The notes under the pieces: model-generated
Told to the model about the DNA's origin: nothing
The model's input: the letters and a program-made list of their open reading frames with translations, nothing else
The model's database searches: none
Program-made: the position numbers and the translations under genes
Origin: Agelaius tricolor
Lineage: Eukaryota > Chordata > Aves > Passeriformes > Icteridae
Direction of reading: 5' to 3'
Assembly: GCA_023055355.1 (NCBI GenBank)
Contig: JALJCS010000037.1
Location: 806,001-870,000 of the forward strand
DNA length: 64,000 nucleotides
Shown here: positions 46,887 through 59,400 of the stretch, one piece after another
Layout: every line of letters begins with the position of its first letter
How positions within the stretch are numbered: position 1 is the first letter of the stretch

Positions 46887-49387
46887 TGGTATGAGGGGGA
46901 AAATAAGAGTCACAGGCAAGGGAGGAGAGATAAAAGATCCAATTTCAGCTGAGACTGAAATGGAACAAAGAGTCAATGAGATGGAGAGATGCATGAGGGT
47001 TGTTCCAGCTGGCCGGTTCCACTGTTGTGGAGCCTCTGGCAGCACCAGCATCTTGTGATGAACTTGTGAACAAGGGAGTACCTCTTGTATTAGCTGAGGT
47101 GGGCAGGAAAATCCAGTAGACCTGTTTGTGCTCAGGAAACAGAGGAGCTCCCTCCTGAAACGTGTATTCTAGAGAACAGAAACTACTCTGGAGAGAAGGA
47201 GGCTGGAATATTTTTCCACCTCTCCAAGAAGCCCATCACACCATGTCCAGTTGTTTCTCCAGAGGTAAAACTTTCTTTTTCTCCTTGATCTTTCCGTGTG
47301 GACACCTTCCTTTCTTAGGGAACGTTTTTGCCAGGCAGCTGGCAAAATGTGAGTCTGCATGAGAGAGGAGAGAGGCAGAGGGGAGGAAGGTTGAATGGCA
47401 CCAGTCAGACCCTCTGTGCAGGCTGGGAGGTGAGCAGGGGATGGAGCTGGGAGGAACATGGCAAAACCATGGCTGGAAGGGGTGGCTGCCTCCATTTCTG
47501 TGCCAAATGCAGCTCCAAGGTGCCTTCTGGCTGGACTCACCGTGAAATCCTAAACCTCAGGGACACTGGGGGTGCTCTCTTTGCAGTCTGCATCTCTCAA
47601 GTCTTGACTGCTCCCAGACCCCAAGGAACAACCAAAATCCTAAATAATAATTTTTCTGGTTCCATCACAGGCTGTTGGACTCTATACAGGTGCAAATGAA
47701 CAGCAGCTCTAAGCTGGGACTATCTAGAAGAAACACCAACACATTTTTAATAGCAGTGGAGACTCTTGCAGTCGTTTAACATGAAACTATTCTGTGTGTG
47801 GAACATTTATTTGTGGCATATGGCACGGATCTGGCCAGGAGAATTGCAACAGCTAATTATTAACAGTTTCCCCACCCATCCCACCCCCAGGATAACCCAT
47901 GGCCAACCAGGGGGCTCCTGTTTTGCCCCCTGCAAGCACCACGACTGCAGTGCAGCTCAGTCCCTGTCACCTTGCTCTCTGACTCTGCCTGTCATTCTCA
48001 GCAATCCCGCCGCAGTGAGCCACAGATATAATCTATGGAACACAAATATGATTTTATAATAAGTTTTCTATGCAGCCAGGATAAAATGCCAAACAGAATC
48101 AGAAAACAATCAGTCAGTGAAACTCAGCCCTGGTGATGAGTGCGCTGCTGGGCACGGTCCAGTGCCCAGGAAGATTGAGGCTTTAAATACAGGCACCACC
48201 TGCCCTTCCAGAGACAGGGAAAAGTGGGGCAAGGAGAGACAGGCAGGGGAGGTGGGACTGCCCAGAGTTGCCTCCTGTTGGGGATAAGTTAAAGCAGGAA
48301 CAGCATCAGAGCTGCACTAAGACACTTTAGTGTCTCCCCGTAGGTGGAGATGGGATTTGGCAGCAGCTGGGCTTTGGCAGGGGCAGTGGAAGGAGCAGGG
48401 ACAGATCTTGGTGAGATAAACGTGCACTTGTTGTGGAGGCCTCTGGGTGCTGCTCTTGCACAGAGCGGGATAATTCATTCCTCCCACAGTTTTAGGAGCC
48501 TCCCTGCCCTCCATTAGGTTTCCAGGTTGGGAGAAGTTTATATTAGGTTCTTTGGCAGGACAAAGGATGTGGTGTGTAGGACCCTGTGTCTGTCCTGCTC
48601 TGCACACTGCTGGGGGGGGAGAAAAATGGAAAGGAAGGCTGGGAATTATCAGGAGGGGAAGGAACTCCACCAAAAAGGAGGAGGAAGGAGAAAGTTGGAT
48701 GCCTTGGTGTGGAGAGAAGTGCTGAAATGCATCCCACTGGCTGAAGCATCACTCAGCTACTCTGGGGATTTATCCTAGTCCAGAGAGGGCAGAGCTGTGT
48801 GCCAAGGTTAATGACCTAGCCCAGGGCAAGGAAGCATCTGTTCTCCTGCCCCCCTTCCTCCTGGCTCTTGCTCAGCCACTGGGGATTGTGAGGTTTCCAG
48901 TCAGCAGGAGAAAAGATCAGGACCTGCTCTCTACCAGACTGCAAAGATAGTTGCTTTTTATTTTCTGTTCCTCTGGTATTTGTAAGAGTCGGGGAATTCA
49001 CATTTGCTTTTTTCCTGTCTCCTTTAAGCACTCCATGCTTGAGTCATATAATTGTATAACTCACAACTTCCATTTAAGAAATAAGAATAGGCTGTCTTTT
49101 AGGATTGCGGAGGAAAGCCAGAAAATGCAAGTCTTTAAATCTCAAAACACAGAAGGCAAATAAAAAGCATTGCAGATATTGTTGTTTTGCTCAGTAGATA
49201 AATATATACGTATGCATGTGCTTCTAAATTCTGGGGTTCAGTTCATTCTTTGGGAGCAGAGGCTCAGATGTGCAATAGCACATAATGCCTAACTCAGGTG
49301 TGTGTGTATCTGGAATTAGAATAGGAACTGATAATTTAACCTTGCCCAATCCTCCCCTCCTGAAACAGCCACGAGGGGAGGTTTTCC

Positions 49388-49470
49388 ATGGAATGCCACA
49401 ATGGTTTGGGTTGGAAGAGCCCTTAAATATCACCCAGTTCCAATCCTCTGCCACAGGAAGGAACACCCTG
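49388..49470 (-). mobile_element. CR1 LINE scrap, antisense
   Basis: GGAATGCCACAATGGTTTGGGTTGGAAGAGCCC, then CACCCAGTTCCAATCC and TGCCACAGG, match the antisense CR1 3' end. Confidence 0.7.
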
Positions 49471-49844
49471 GGGTCTCTCCTCAGCTTTTCTGCAGCATCT
49501 GATGCCCTCAGACTGAATTTTCATCCTCAGAAGGATCTTGTACTTGAACTCAACACAAACCAAGAAGTCTGCCATGAAAGAGAGCAGCACAGGAGGGAGG
49601 GGAAGAACCTCCAGGAGGTCCCACCAAGACTCACCAAAGGATTCCCCCACCACTGCACGGGAGATGACAAGTGCCAGGGGTGTGCATCTGATTCCTCTGA
49701 CTTTTGGAAGGTCCAATACCCTCCCTGTGGCATGACTCCAGCTCACTCCACTGCTTGCACATGGCTTTCGTGTCCTCTCTAAGGGCTGGGATTTGGGAAC
49801 CTGTGCAGTGGTGATTTTTAATAGCCATATTTCTGACAGGACGT

Positions 49845-50090
49845 GAGGAAATGGCCTCAAGTTGCACCAGTGGATGTTTTAGGTAATAGGAATTGTGAAA
49901 CAGCATTGGAGGGCCTGCTCAGGAAAGTGGTGGAGTTACCATGCCTGGAAGTGTTCAGAAATTGTGGGGATATGGCATTTAAGGCCATGGTTAATGGTGA
50001 ATGTGGTGCCACCACATTGCTGGGTGATTGTTGGCATGCATGGTCTTTACCAAGTTTAATGATTGAGTGGTTCTGGCCCTGTTTCTGTTC
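49845..50090 (+). mobile_element. CR1 LINE fragment, sense
   Basis: GGCCTCAAGTTGCACCAGTGG, GGGCCTGCTCAGGAAAGTGGTGGAGTTACC, CCTGGAAGTGTTCAGAAATTG and GGCATTTAAGGCCATGGTTAATGG reproduce the sense CR1 series encoding the end of ORF2 (LPREVVESPSLEVF in intact copies of the family), here with substitutions and stops. Confidence 0.85.
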
Positions 50091-51459
50091 TCTGTAGCTG
50101 ATGTGGGGCTGTGTTTGCACATCATCAGCACCCCGAGTGAGGTGTGGAGGCAGAGATGAGCTGAGCCCTGGGCAGGCAGAACAGAGCAGCAACTTCAGCC
50201 ATAACCCCACCATCTACTTTAGTCCTTGCTGGTGAAATACTTTGCCCTGTCTCTACACCTGTGTGGATTTTCTTCATGGTTGGGCTATATTCGGGATCTC
50301 TTCCTTGGAAAAGTTGTTCATCTCCTGCTGCTTCAGCTTCTCCATCTACAGTGACACATTTGTTTAAAGGTGCTTTGAGATCCACATATCAAAGTCACAA
50401 ATAACAGCTAAAGAAAACATGACTCATGATGGGGAAATTGCCAAGCATGTGCCTGAATAACCAAGTGCCTCAGAGCTTCACAAACAGATCCCAGGAAACA
50501 AAAGCATTTGCATTCACAAGTCCCTGTTCACTAGCTAGGACAGGACAAAAATAAAGCTTTTTCTTTATGAAGTGTTGCATAAAAAGCATGGTTATCTTTT
50601 CATTGCAGGCCACTTTGCAGCATGCAAAGAGATTGCCTTTCTTCATGAGTTTGTGAATTTTTATTTTATTGCAGTCTTTTTATTTCCTCCATCAAAACAT
50701 GCCTGAGTTTGAAATGGCATGACTAGGAATGAAAATTAAATACATCAAAACTGATTTTTGTAGAAATGAGATTTTGGAGCAACCAGGGAATATTCAAGGC
50801 TTTCTCACAGCTTGTGTTCAGTTTTTTTGCTAAAGAGGGATGTAGTCTGAGGAAATGGGTCACCTTTTTCCTAGAGAAAATTTCTTCAGTTTTACTGTAA
50901 TTCTGAAATGTCATAGGCTTTTGGGGACTTTTTTTTTTCTTTTTTAATCTTGAGCAAAGCACAAATGCCTCTGATTATGTATGACTCGAATTTTGCTGCA
51001 GCTATACTCTGCAGCCTAATTTTTTTTAGCCCTTAACCTCTTATGCTATTTGCTAGTAATTTCAAACCCAGCCACCATCTGAATCCTATACTGAGAGGGG
51101 ACATCCTCTGCATACAGCCACTGTGGATATTCCTGCTTGAATATTGAAAAGCAACCCTTGGCCAGTGGCCTGAGTGGAACAGCACAGCTTGGAAACCAAA
51201 GGGATGTGGAAGCCCAGCTCTGAGGGTGAAGGCACAGAACTGAGGGACCATGAGGAGGAACCACTCTTTTCTCCTAAACCAACTCAGAGAAAATAATGTC
51301 CCACCCCTACGAAAATTAAGTGGCAAGGATCAAAGTGGGAGGGAAGCATGGATTTGTTTTACTATTTTAACACAGTTTTTGTTCACTTGCTCTCTCTGGA
51401 AGGACAGAGCAGTACCAGAAGCTTCCTGCAAGGCCCCTTGCAATGGCTGAGATGATGGA

Positions 51460-51730
51460 GGGTATGAGGATATGAGATATGAGGGTATGAGGACATGGGG
51501 GTATGGGGGTATGAGGACATGGGGGTATGAGGACATGAGGATATGAGGACATGGGGGTATGAGGACATGGGGGTATGGGGATATGAGGATATGAGGATAT
51601 GAGATATGAGGGTATGAGGGTATGGGGGTATGAGGGTATGAGGATATGAGGATATGAGGATATGAGATATGAGGGTATGAGGACATGGGGGTATGAGGGT
51701 ATGAGGGTATGAGGATATAAGGATATGGGA
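51460..51730. repeat. Purine-rich 8-bp minisatellite, units GGTATGAG / GATATGAG / GACATGGG
   Basis: Units of eight bases are arranged in variable order for 270 bases. The + strand is almost free of C and contains many GGGGG runs. Since 24 bases make eight codons, all three - strand frames stay open with SYPHILIP-like peptides. Those frames (up to 185 codons) are not genes. Confidence 0.94.
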
Positions 51731-54037
51731 TAATCCCATCCCCTGTGCCATTCTGAGCCTGGTGGCCATCTGTTGGATCTTTGTGAGCAGGCAGTGCTTA
51801 GTCTGCCTGTCCTGATGCAAGTTCTCTTCCCTGCAGATCCCCTTTGTGCAGCCTGGAGCACACCTTTCCATCTGAAGGGTGGCAGGGCAGGGGCTGGGCC
51901 CTCCTCACTGCCCTTTATCTGCACAAAACCCCCCTCAGCTGCCCTGCAGCGAAGGATCCCTGGTGGGAACAGGTGACTTTGCCAACTGGTGGCCTTTAGG
52001 CATCCCAGCCACCCACCAGCTCCTGCCTGGAGTGCTCAGAGGTGTCTCCATCAGCTGAGGATGACTCAGGGCCCAGGGGTGGGCGACAGGGGACACTTTC
52101 CCAGCTCTGCCTGCTCTGCCCACAAGCCTGGCAGCTGTGCCCAGGTGGCTCTGCCAGGAGGGCTCAGCTGGGTAGAGGAGGCAGGAACAGCTCTGTATTT
52201 AAACATCATCTTCTGTTCTATTCTTCCCCCCCTCCTAAATCAGTGAATTTGAGCCTTTGCCAAGTGAGCAGCACAACTGACCGGAGGAGGGGTGATAGCT
52301 CCATTTTCTAACAACAGCTCGAGTTTTGAAACATAGCTGCATGCTGTGTTGGAGAAAATTTGATGCTTTTTCTTGAGAAAAAGGGCAATCAAGGCTAAAT
52401 TTCTGATATTACTTTCCCAGTATTGACAAACGCTGTGCTCAAGCTGCAGGCAGTGCAGCAGCCCTGGTACCCTCACCTGCAACGTGAGGAATTAAGGTTC
52501 AAGGGGACATTTCTCAGGTTTTTCATCTGAGCAAACTGTGAATTATGATAAGCACAGAGCAAACTTTGGGGCTGTGGTGTCACAGGCTGAGGTTATCAGC
52601 TTGCTACAGCTAAAATTAGGAAAAAAGCCTGTGCTCCACACACACCTCTATCTTCAGGAAATTAAGCAAGTGCAATTTAATGAAATTATTTGTTCCAAAC
52701 TGTGTTCTTGTTGCAGCCTTTGATTGGTGCTGTTGTGCTCCTAGGAGCACTGGCAGGCTCTGAACCCACATTTGGTGAATTTTGGGGCAGGCACCGCTTG
52801 CTGGCAGGGTCCATGGGGTCACGAGGACTTCACATGGGCCAGTCACCCCTGGGTGATTTATCTGCTTCATAAATTAAACTCTCCCTGCCTGTCTTCCATT
52901 GCAAACTTGGTTACAAAAGATTTAAATATTCTCATGTGCTACTTAGCCACAAGAGGAGGGACTTCATTGAGGGTGTAATCCTTTAATCTACTAGAGTCCC
53001 AATAAACACATCAATGTGAAAAGGGCTAGTTTGTCAGGTGGTTTTTGTGGATTTATTGCTTGTTTGGGGGTTTGGGGTTTTTTGGTTATTTGGGTTATTT
53101 TTGTGTGTTTTGTTAGTTTTTTTGGCTTTTCTTTGTTTTGTTGGTGTTATTTGTAGTTTTTTCTTGTTTCCCCCCTGCCCCCCCAACCCAATTGGTACAG
53201 CACAAGACTGCATGGTTCGGGACATTTTTTCTGTCTGTGCCACATCTTTCTATACAGCTTTATTTGTCTCAGCATCCTGTGTCTTGGCTTCCCTTCCAAC
53301 CTGTTGTTGGCTGATCTCTGCCCTCATGCCCCTGGATTTGTGTGCAAAGAAGGGAATTGAAAGAAGTGTGGAGAAGAGAACCTACAATCATGCCAGCTAT
53401 CCCAGCTTTCCTCAATAATACCTCAAATTCCTTGAATGACTCAGATGTTTCCATCCATTGCTTCAAAAGTGCTGTTCTTTGAAAGCTTCTTCTTGACAGC
53501 TCCTTGACATTCCAGGATCAGCTTGATTGTGAATTCTGGGTCAAACTTCTAGAGACAGAAATCCAGGAGACCCTGCTATGAAAGATAATATTTGTGTCAT
53601 TGTTTTGGCAAGCAGAGAACTCAAAATGCCTGATTCACAGGTGAGTTTCTCTAGGCTGTGTCAGGTATTTCAGTGGGAGAGCTGCTCCTGCTGCTTGTCC
53701 CGTGATTTTTATTCTAATTCCTGGTGAAGGACTGGGTGTCCCTGTGCTGTCCATCTCGGAGCACAGCACCCTGCAGCCTGTTGGAACAGCTTCCCCAGCA
53801 GCTTGATAAACCATGTGTGGTCTGGGTGAGCTTTCAGGGAGCAAACAGCTCCAGAGCAGAACATTTGCTGTTATTAATAACGATTGTTAAGCTGTGGTGG
53901 TGAGAACAGTGCTGGGAGCTGTTGGAGAGATGTCACTGCTGCTTCCAGCAGCTCCCATCGAGCCCATGGGAACTGCAGGGGCTCAGAGGGGCTGTCAGCC
54001 CAGTGTGGAACAGCTGAGATGGTGTCAGCACTCATGG
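51731..54037. other. Unique intronic sequence
   Basis: No gene. It holds a T/G-rich tract at 53037-53165. Confidence 0.5.
53037..53165. repeat. T/G-rich low-complexity tract
   Basis: About 130 bases consist mostly of T and G (TTTGGGG and TTGTTTTG motifs) and are followed by a C-rich run at 53169-53190. Confidence 0.85.
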
Positions 54038-54410
54038 TGTTAGAGTTCAGGAACACATAATCATGGAATGATTGTATGCAGGTGCCTTTATTGAGAGCTC
54101 TGGGTGTCAGGGGACACAAACCCAAATCTGACCCACCATGGTTGAACATGTTTTATATTCTATCCTTATATAATTTACATATTAATTATTAAACTTACAT
54201 TCTTCTATTGTATACATTGATTTCACCCAAGCATGGATTTCTCGTGATCCCCCTCAAATCTTTAACATAGTTTCTCATGATTCTTCTCATGACTAAACAA
54301 TAATTACGTCTAATTACTAAATAATTGTCACATCTAACAATCATATCATTTATCATAAACTGATTACACAGGTGCAGTTTCACATGATCTAGCAAACACA
54401 AGGCCTAACA
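54038..54410 (-). mobile_element. ERVK-like 3' LTR, antisense, with adjoining polypurine tract
   Basis: The ends are perfect inverted repeats: TGTTAG at 54038-54043 and CTAACA at 54405-54410. The - strand contains CAATAAAGG (polyadenylation signal) near its 3' end. Immediately upstream on the - strand, 54411-54433 reads GAAAGAAGGTTAGGCTTGGGAGA, a purine-rich stretch placed exactly where a retroviral polypurine tract should be. This suggests a 3' LTR with a short residue of internal sequence rather than a solo LTR. No viral gene is recognisable to its right. Confidence 0.75.
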
Positions 54411-54475
54411 TCTCCCAAGCCTAACCTTCTTTCTAACTCTCTGAATTTTCTATGATTTTAAATTTTTTTACTATC
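54411..54475 (-). mobile_element. Residual internal sequence next to the 3' LTR
   Basis: It carries the polypurine-like stretch and then AT-rich sequence. No target duplication pairs with the left flank of the LTR, as expected if internal viral sequence and not host DNA abuts here. How far it extends to the right is unclear. Confidence 0.5.
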
Positions 54476-57400
54476 AATGGGAACCCCCACCAGCACATCT
54501 GTGGGGTGGCTGAGGCTGATGGAGGCTGATTTTGGGAAGGGTCTGTGCAGTGCTCGAGGTGTGGGGTTTTTGGAAGGAAACCTGCACAAATAACCACAAA
54601 TAACAGGGAGAGCTGGGGGATGAATGTCCACGAGCTGCTTGCACTGGAACTGGTGGGTGAGGTGGAAGGCACTGGAACTGGTGGGGTTTGGGAACAGATC
54701 CACTGAGCTGTGTTGAAGGAGTGCAGAAGTTACTGTGTGTTAGTGAGGATGCAGAAATCCATGGCCTGGAGGTGATCCCAAGCAGCTGGAAGGGTCCTAC
54801 TCCACCATGTTTTCATGTGTTTGGATTTGAAGTCAGGATTAAGAATTACAGCCACATCCTGGCCATGATCACATTTAATAATAAACAAATTTAATAATGA
54901 TCAAATTTAATGACCTATCTTTTAACTTGTTCTTGCCTATGCTGAATCACTCTGCTTTGAGTCTCTAATCATTAATTTATTTCAGTTTTTTTCTAAACAA
55001 ATCGATCTTTTGGGCACCCAACAATTCCATATTGCTTCCTAAGAGACCCAAATGCAGTCCAATCCTAAGAGCAAGCACAACACTTGGAATCATGTTTGTC
55101 TGACTGGATTTTAATTCAGTGCTGGCACAACCTGTTTACCAAGGGGCTTTCAAGGTCACATGAAATTCCTCTGACTTTGAAGTAATTTTATTTCATTTTG
55201 ATTCTTGCAACTGTCATATTGTTCTGGACCCCATTTTTACCTCCCACATCCCCTCTCTCCAAAAAAAACCCTCAGAGCTTTCAACTCTGTAACAATTTAA
55301 TATCTTTAAGAAAATGATTAGAGAGATGAAAACAAAACTCTGGAGCAGGCTGAACTGCTTGCCAAAAAAAGGGGGAATATTTGAGGTTTCAGACCCCTCA
55401 GCCAACACCAAGCACGTGGCCAAAGGACAGACCAAGGGGAGAAGCAACAGGAAATTCTTCCTTTGTCCTGTGGAGCCAGGTGGAGGAGGAAGCAGTCCCA
55501 CAGCATTGCTTAATTTCTGCCATAGGAACCTGCTGAATGATTCAAACTCTGATTGCCCTCCCCTTGGTTCAGTCCCACCCAGGTAAAGGCCCTTAGAGCA
55601 ATAAAGCTGCTGCAGGCAGCACAGCATTTATCAATAGATCAATAGTCAATTTATTTATCTCATTCACCTGCCAGCTGTCATAAGTGAGCCTGTCTACTTG
55701 CCTGGTTGTTATGCAAAATGCTGTTGGACTTTCAGCTTAAGTGATTTCTTTTTCATACTTCTCTGGAATTAAATTTTTAGGGGTTTTTTTTTGTTGTTTT
55801 TTTTTTCTCTATTTCATGGCAGAGTTTCAGCCTCTGTCTAATTTGGATCTAGTTTAAATCTACAGACTGGAGGTTTTTTAAATAGATTAGGGGGGATGAG
55901 TGCCAAACCCTCACAGGAAACTAATTCTTGCAGGTCCTTTGAAAAGCTCAGCTTTGAAGAGTGACTTCTTCATGCTGGCCTAGATAGGGAAGAGGCCAAG
56001 CTGCAGAGGGAAGTGCTGAAGGAATTTTGCACTGCTCAGCCTGGGGCTGTCTGGCATTTTGAGGGCACAGACTGAAAATGAAATATCACTGACCCCACCA
56101 TAATCCCAGATACCCCGCACAGGCTCCTCTAAAGCCTGATCTGGCAGAACAAGATAAGCATTATGGTGCTGTTGTCATGCTCAGCCCTGTCCCTTGGCTT
56201 TGTTTGCAGCATCCAGGGCTCACAGGGACCTGGAAGAGCCACCATCCTGAGGACTGGAGATAATCAGGTCTCTGTGCAGCCAGGGGCTGGGACAATTGGG
56301 CTGGAAAAAGGAAAGGCAGAGCAAAACAAAAGCCCCAAACCAAGAGCTCTGTTGTAGGAGTATCTGGAAGGGTTCTGGAAGATTTAGAGCTAACACAGCA
56401 CTTGTTTCTTACCCAGACAAGGCTTAAATCTGTCTGGTTTGGTTCACACTCATTCTGACAGCTACTAATATTTGTCTGCAGCACACACAGACATGTCCAA
56501 AAATGTCTCTCTTAATGATGGTGAAGTGCTTGAAAGAAAACAGGGGCAGAGACACCAAAATCCCAGGGAACATCTCTCTGACATCAGGGAGTCCTGGTGA
56601 CATCACAGTCAATTATGTGGGCAAAATGCCAAGGGGAGGGCATGAAATAATGTTTGTGTCGTGCTGTTAGTGCAGGAAGGCCCGTCACCTTTGGGAGCAG
56701 TGGGTGACTTTCAAGATAAATTTTATTAAAAAAGCAAAGAGCCATGGAGCAGAATGGAGCTGGTGCCTTGTCCTTGCCCAGTTCCCAGGGAGGGCTGGGG
56801 CTGCTCCTGTTTGAGTGTGCACTTGGTGGGATGCTCTGAAGGATGCACATCCAGCACCTGGAGGGGCTGGGCTCTTCTGCTTAGGTTTGTTCAGTGCCTC
56901 TGCTATTTTTTTTTCCTTTTTAAAACTGTCCTGATCATTTAACACATTTAATTCCTTTTTGTTTCAAGCACCAGCCCCCAAGGCCTGTGCTGAATATTTG
57001 TTTCCTCACTTACATGCTTTGGTTGTCTTGGCCATGTGGAGCTGGAATTTAATCTGCTCTGATGTCCCCTCTCCCTCAGACTTCCCTCCCTGGGTAGAGA
57101 TGCTCCTGCCCTTGGATCCTGCTGTCCTTTCTGATGATGGGGGTGCATGATGTACCTATTCCAGCCTCTTGACTTTTCCTCCCTCTTCTGTAGTTTTTTT
57201 CCCTGTTTTTCTGTTTCCCTGGAGGGTCATAGTGCTAATGAGCACTGAGACATTCCTAGTGCCTCCTTCTGCCCCCGACATGCTGCCCTTGATGGAAGCT
57301 CATTAATGCAGCTTGAAGGGGCAGTGTTTTCTCATCCTCAGCCCTATTCAAATAAAGTGTGTCCCTCAATCTGTGCATGTGCCTCCTTGAGGAGTACTGC

Positions 57401-59209
57401 ACCCCTCATCCCTCTTCCCTCTCAGCCCCCTTCCCCTTTCAGCATCTCCTGCCCCTTTCAGCCCTTACAGAAGCTCCTCTGTGTTTCTCTCGAGGGCCTG
57501 GAGGGCATTTCCTGGCACAGCCCAAACTCCCTTGGGCTCTCAGCCCTGTGGAGACAGAGCCCCAACCAGTGCCTCACCCCACTGCGCAGACCTTGGGTCA
57601 GAGTTTCTCCTTATCCCATCTCCCTCAGGGATACCCACCCTTCTCCTCCTTGCTGAGAGGTTTCTCCTCTTTCCAAAGCCATTCAAAGCTCCCCTGCTGG
57701 CAGAAATTCAGGTCTTTGCTTGGGATTTCCCCTGAGGGTCAGAAGACTCTGTACTGATCCCAGCTATACCAATCCCAGCTGTACCATGGGGTGCCCCCTA
57801 ATCCCAGTCCAGTCTTTGCAACTTCTTCACCTGGAAAACAAGTGATGCACAGGGCAATATTTCTCTTTTTAAAACGCCTCAGGAGCTGTAGAGGCCTCAG
57901 CTCTGTGTCCCAGGTGGTGCCGCTGGTGGCTCAGAGAGGAGTGAAAGGCAGCCCAGGATTCTGTGAGGAAAGGTTCCAGTACCTTTTCCACCCATTATCC
58001 ACAAATGCAAGGCCTTGGTAAATCCTCCCAAGAGCCACAGGTGGAAGGATCCAGTGGTGACAAGCAGACAAGAGTATTGCTTACCTAACCCAGCACTCAG
58101 AATTCATTTTGGTTGATTTTCTGTTTCTGCAGAAAATGCAATTAAATCTAGAGTTGAAAGCTAATAGAAAACCTGTTCTTGGAGGTGTTTCTTCAGAGAC
58201 TTCAGGAGTTTCAGGCTGGAACATTCCCTAAGGCCAGATCTATGCTGTTCCCTGCAAATATAATTTTTTTTATGACCTCAATAATTCTAAATTATTTCAG
58301 TAGCCATATCTATTAATGTTAAGTCTATTTTCCAAAACTGTACCATAATCTTGGCCTCAGGTGCATCTTGCAGCAGAGGCTTCTGTAGGTTGCATGGAAG
58401 ATTGCTGGAATTAGAAGTTTGCTTGCCATGTAAAATATTGGAATTCAGTGAGCCAAGTTTAAAATGTATTTTTTGGACATTAAAAAGGAAGCTTAACAAG
58501 GCCATATCATTTGTTTGACTACTGAAGTTGGAACAGATGACCCTACTGGTGTTCCCTTCCTTTGTTTCCAATCCCAATGAATCAACAGCACACAAAGAAA
58601 TAAAACAGCCAAATGCTATGTAAAACCTATAAAAAAGAGCTTGAAAAATGTCACTAAGTAAATTCAAATAATGCATAACTTAGAGGGAATTGCAACTGGT
58701 TCATGGATATTCTATGAGCAGAAGATAAACATCTAACTTAGTTGCATAAATTATTCATCATAACATATTTGCTCAGCTTTTCTTGTCAGCTGGGAAAGCC
58801 ACACATCCAAGCACAGGGAGAGCAGAGCAGAACTGGGCTGCTGATGTGCCCTGGGAGCAGGGAGCCCTGGGGAGGGATGGCATCAATAACAGTTGGGTGG
58901 AAAAGTCTCCTTCACTGTCATGCTTTAGAGGTGGATTCTGCTCAGGGTTCTTCTACTGCAAGAACGGGGCTGTGATTGTCCCTTGGCAGCAGGAAAGGCT
59001 GGAGATGTGACAGTGATTCCCTTTAAACTCCTGCTTTTGCCTCCTGCCAGTGGTGCCAGAGGGTGATGTTGGACCTGATGTAAGAAATGACCCCACTTTT
59101 CCTTTGGACACATTGTTTATCCGAATGTCATTCTCCTTTCCTGCCTTCATTGCCCATCGCTCCCCAGTCTGCCCTGAATGGAGGCGCTCCCAGGCTCTGG
59201 GTGCTGATG

Positions 59210-59400
59210 TACCATGGAATCCTGGAGTGCTTTGAGTCAGAAGGGACCTTAAAGCTCATCCCATTCCACCCCCTGCCATGGCAGGGACACCTTCCACTGT
59301 CCCAGGCTGCTCCCAGCCCTGTCCATGGACACTTCCAGGGATCCAGGGGCAGCCTCAGCTTCCCTGAAGGAGAACAGGGATCAATACCTGACCAGCTGCA
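59210..59400 (-). mobile_element. CR1 LINE fragment, antisense
   Basis: ATGGAATCCTGGAGTGCTTTGAGTC, AGGGACCTTAAAGCTCATCCC, CCCCTGCCATGGCAGGGACACC and CCCAGGCTGCTCCCAGCC follow the antisense CR1 3' series closely. Confidence 0.85.

Larger units (their letters stand above)
46887..51459. other. Intronic sequence with two CR1 pieces
   Basis: No gene. The CR1 fragments are at 49388-49468 and 49845-50090; the remainder is unique. Confidence 0.5.

Noticed and set aside
51367..51924. 185-codon - strand frame rich in SYPHILIP motifs
   Set aside because: All three - frames are open because of the 8-bp repeat unit, so openness is not evidence of coding.
53038..53418. 126-codon hydrophobic + strand frame
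   Set aside because: It is generated by the T/G-rich low-complexity tract (Leu/Val/Phe from TTG, GTT, TTT).
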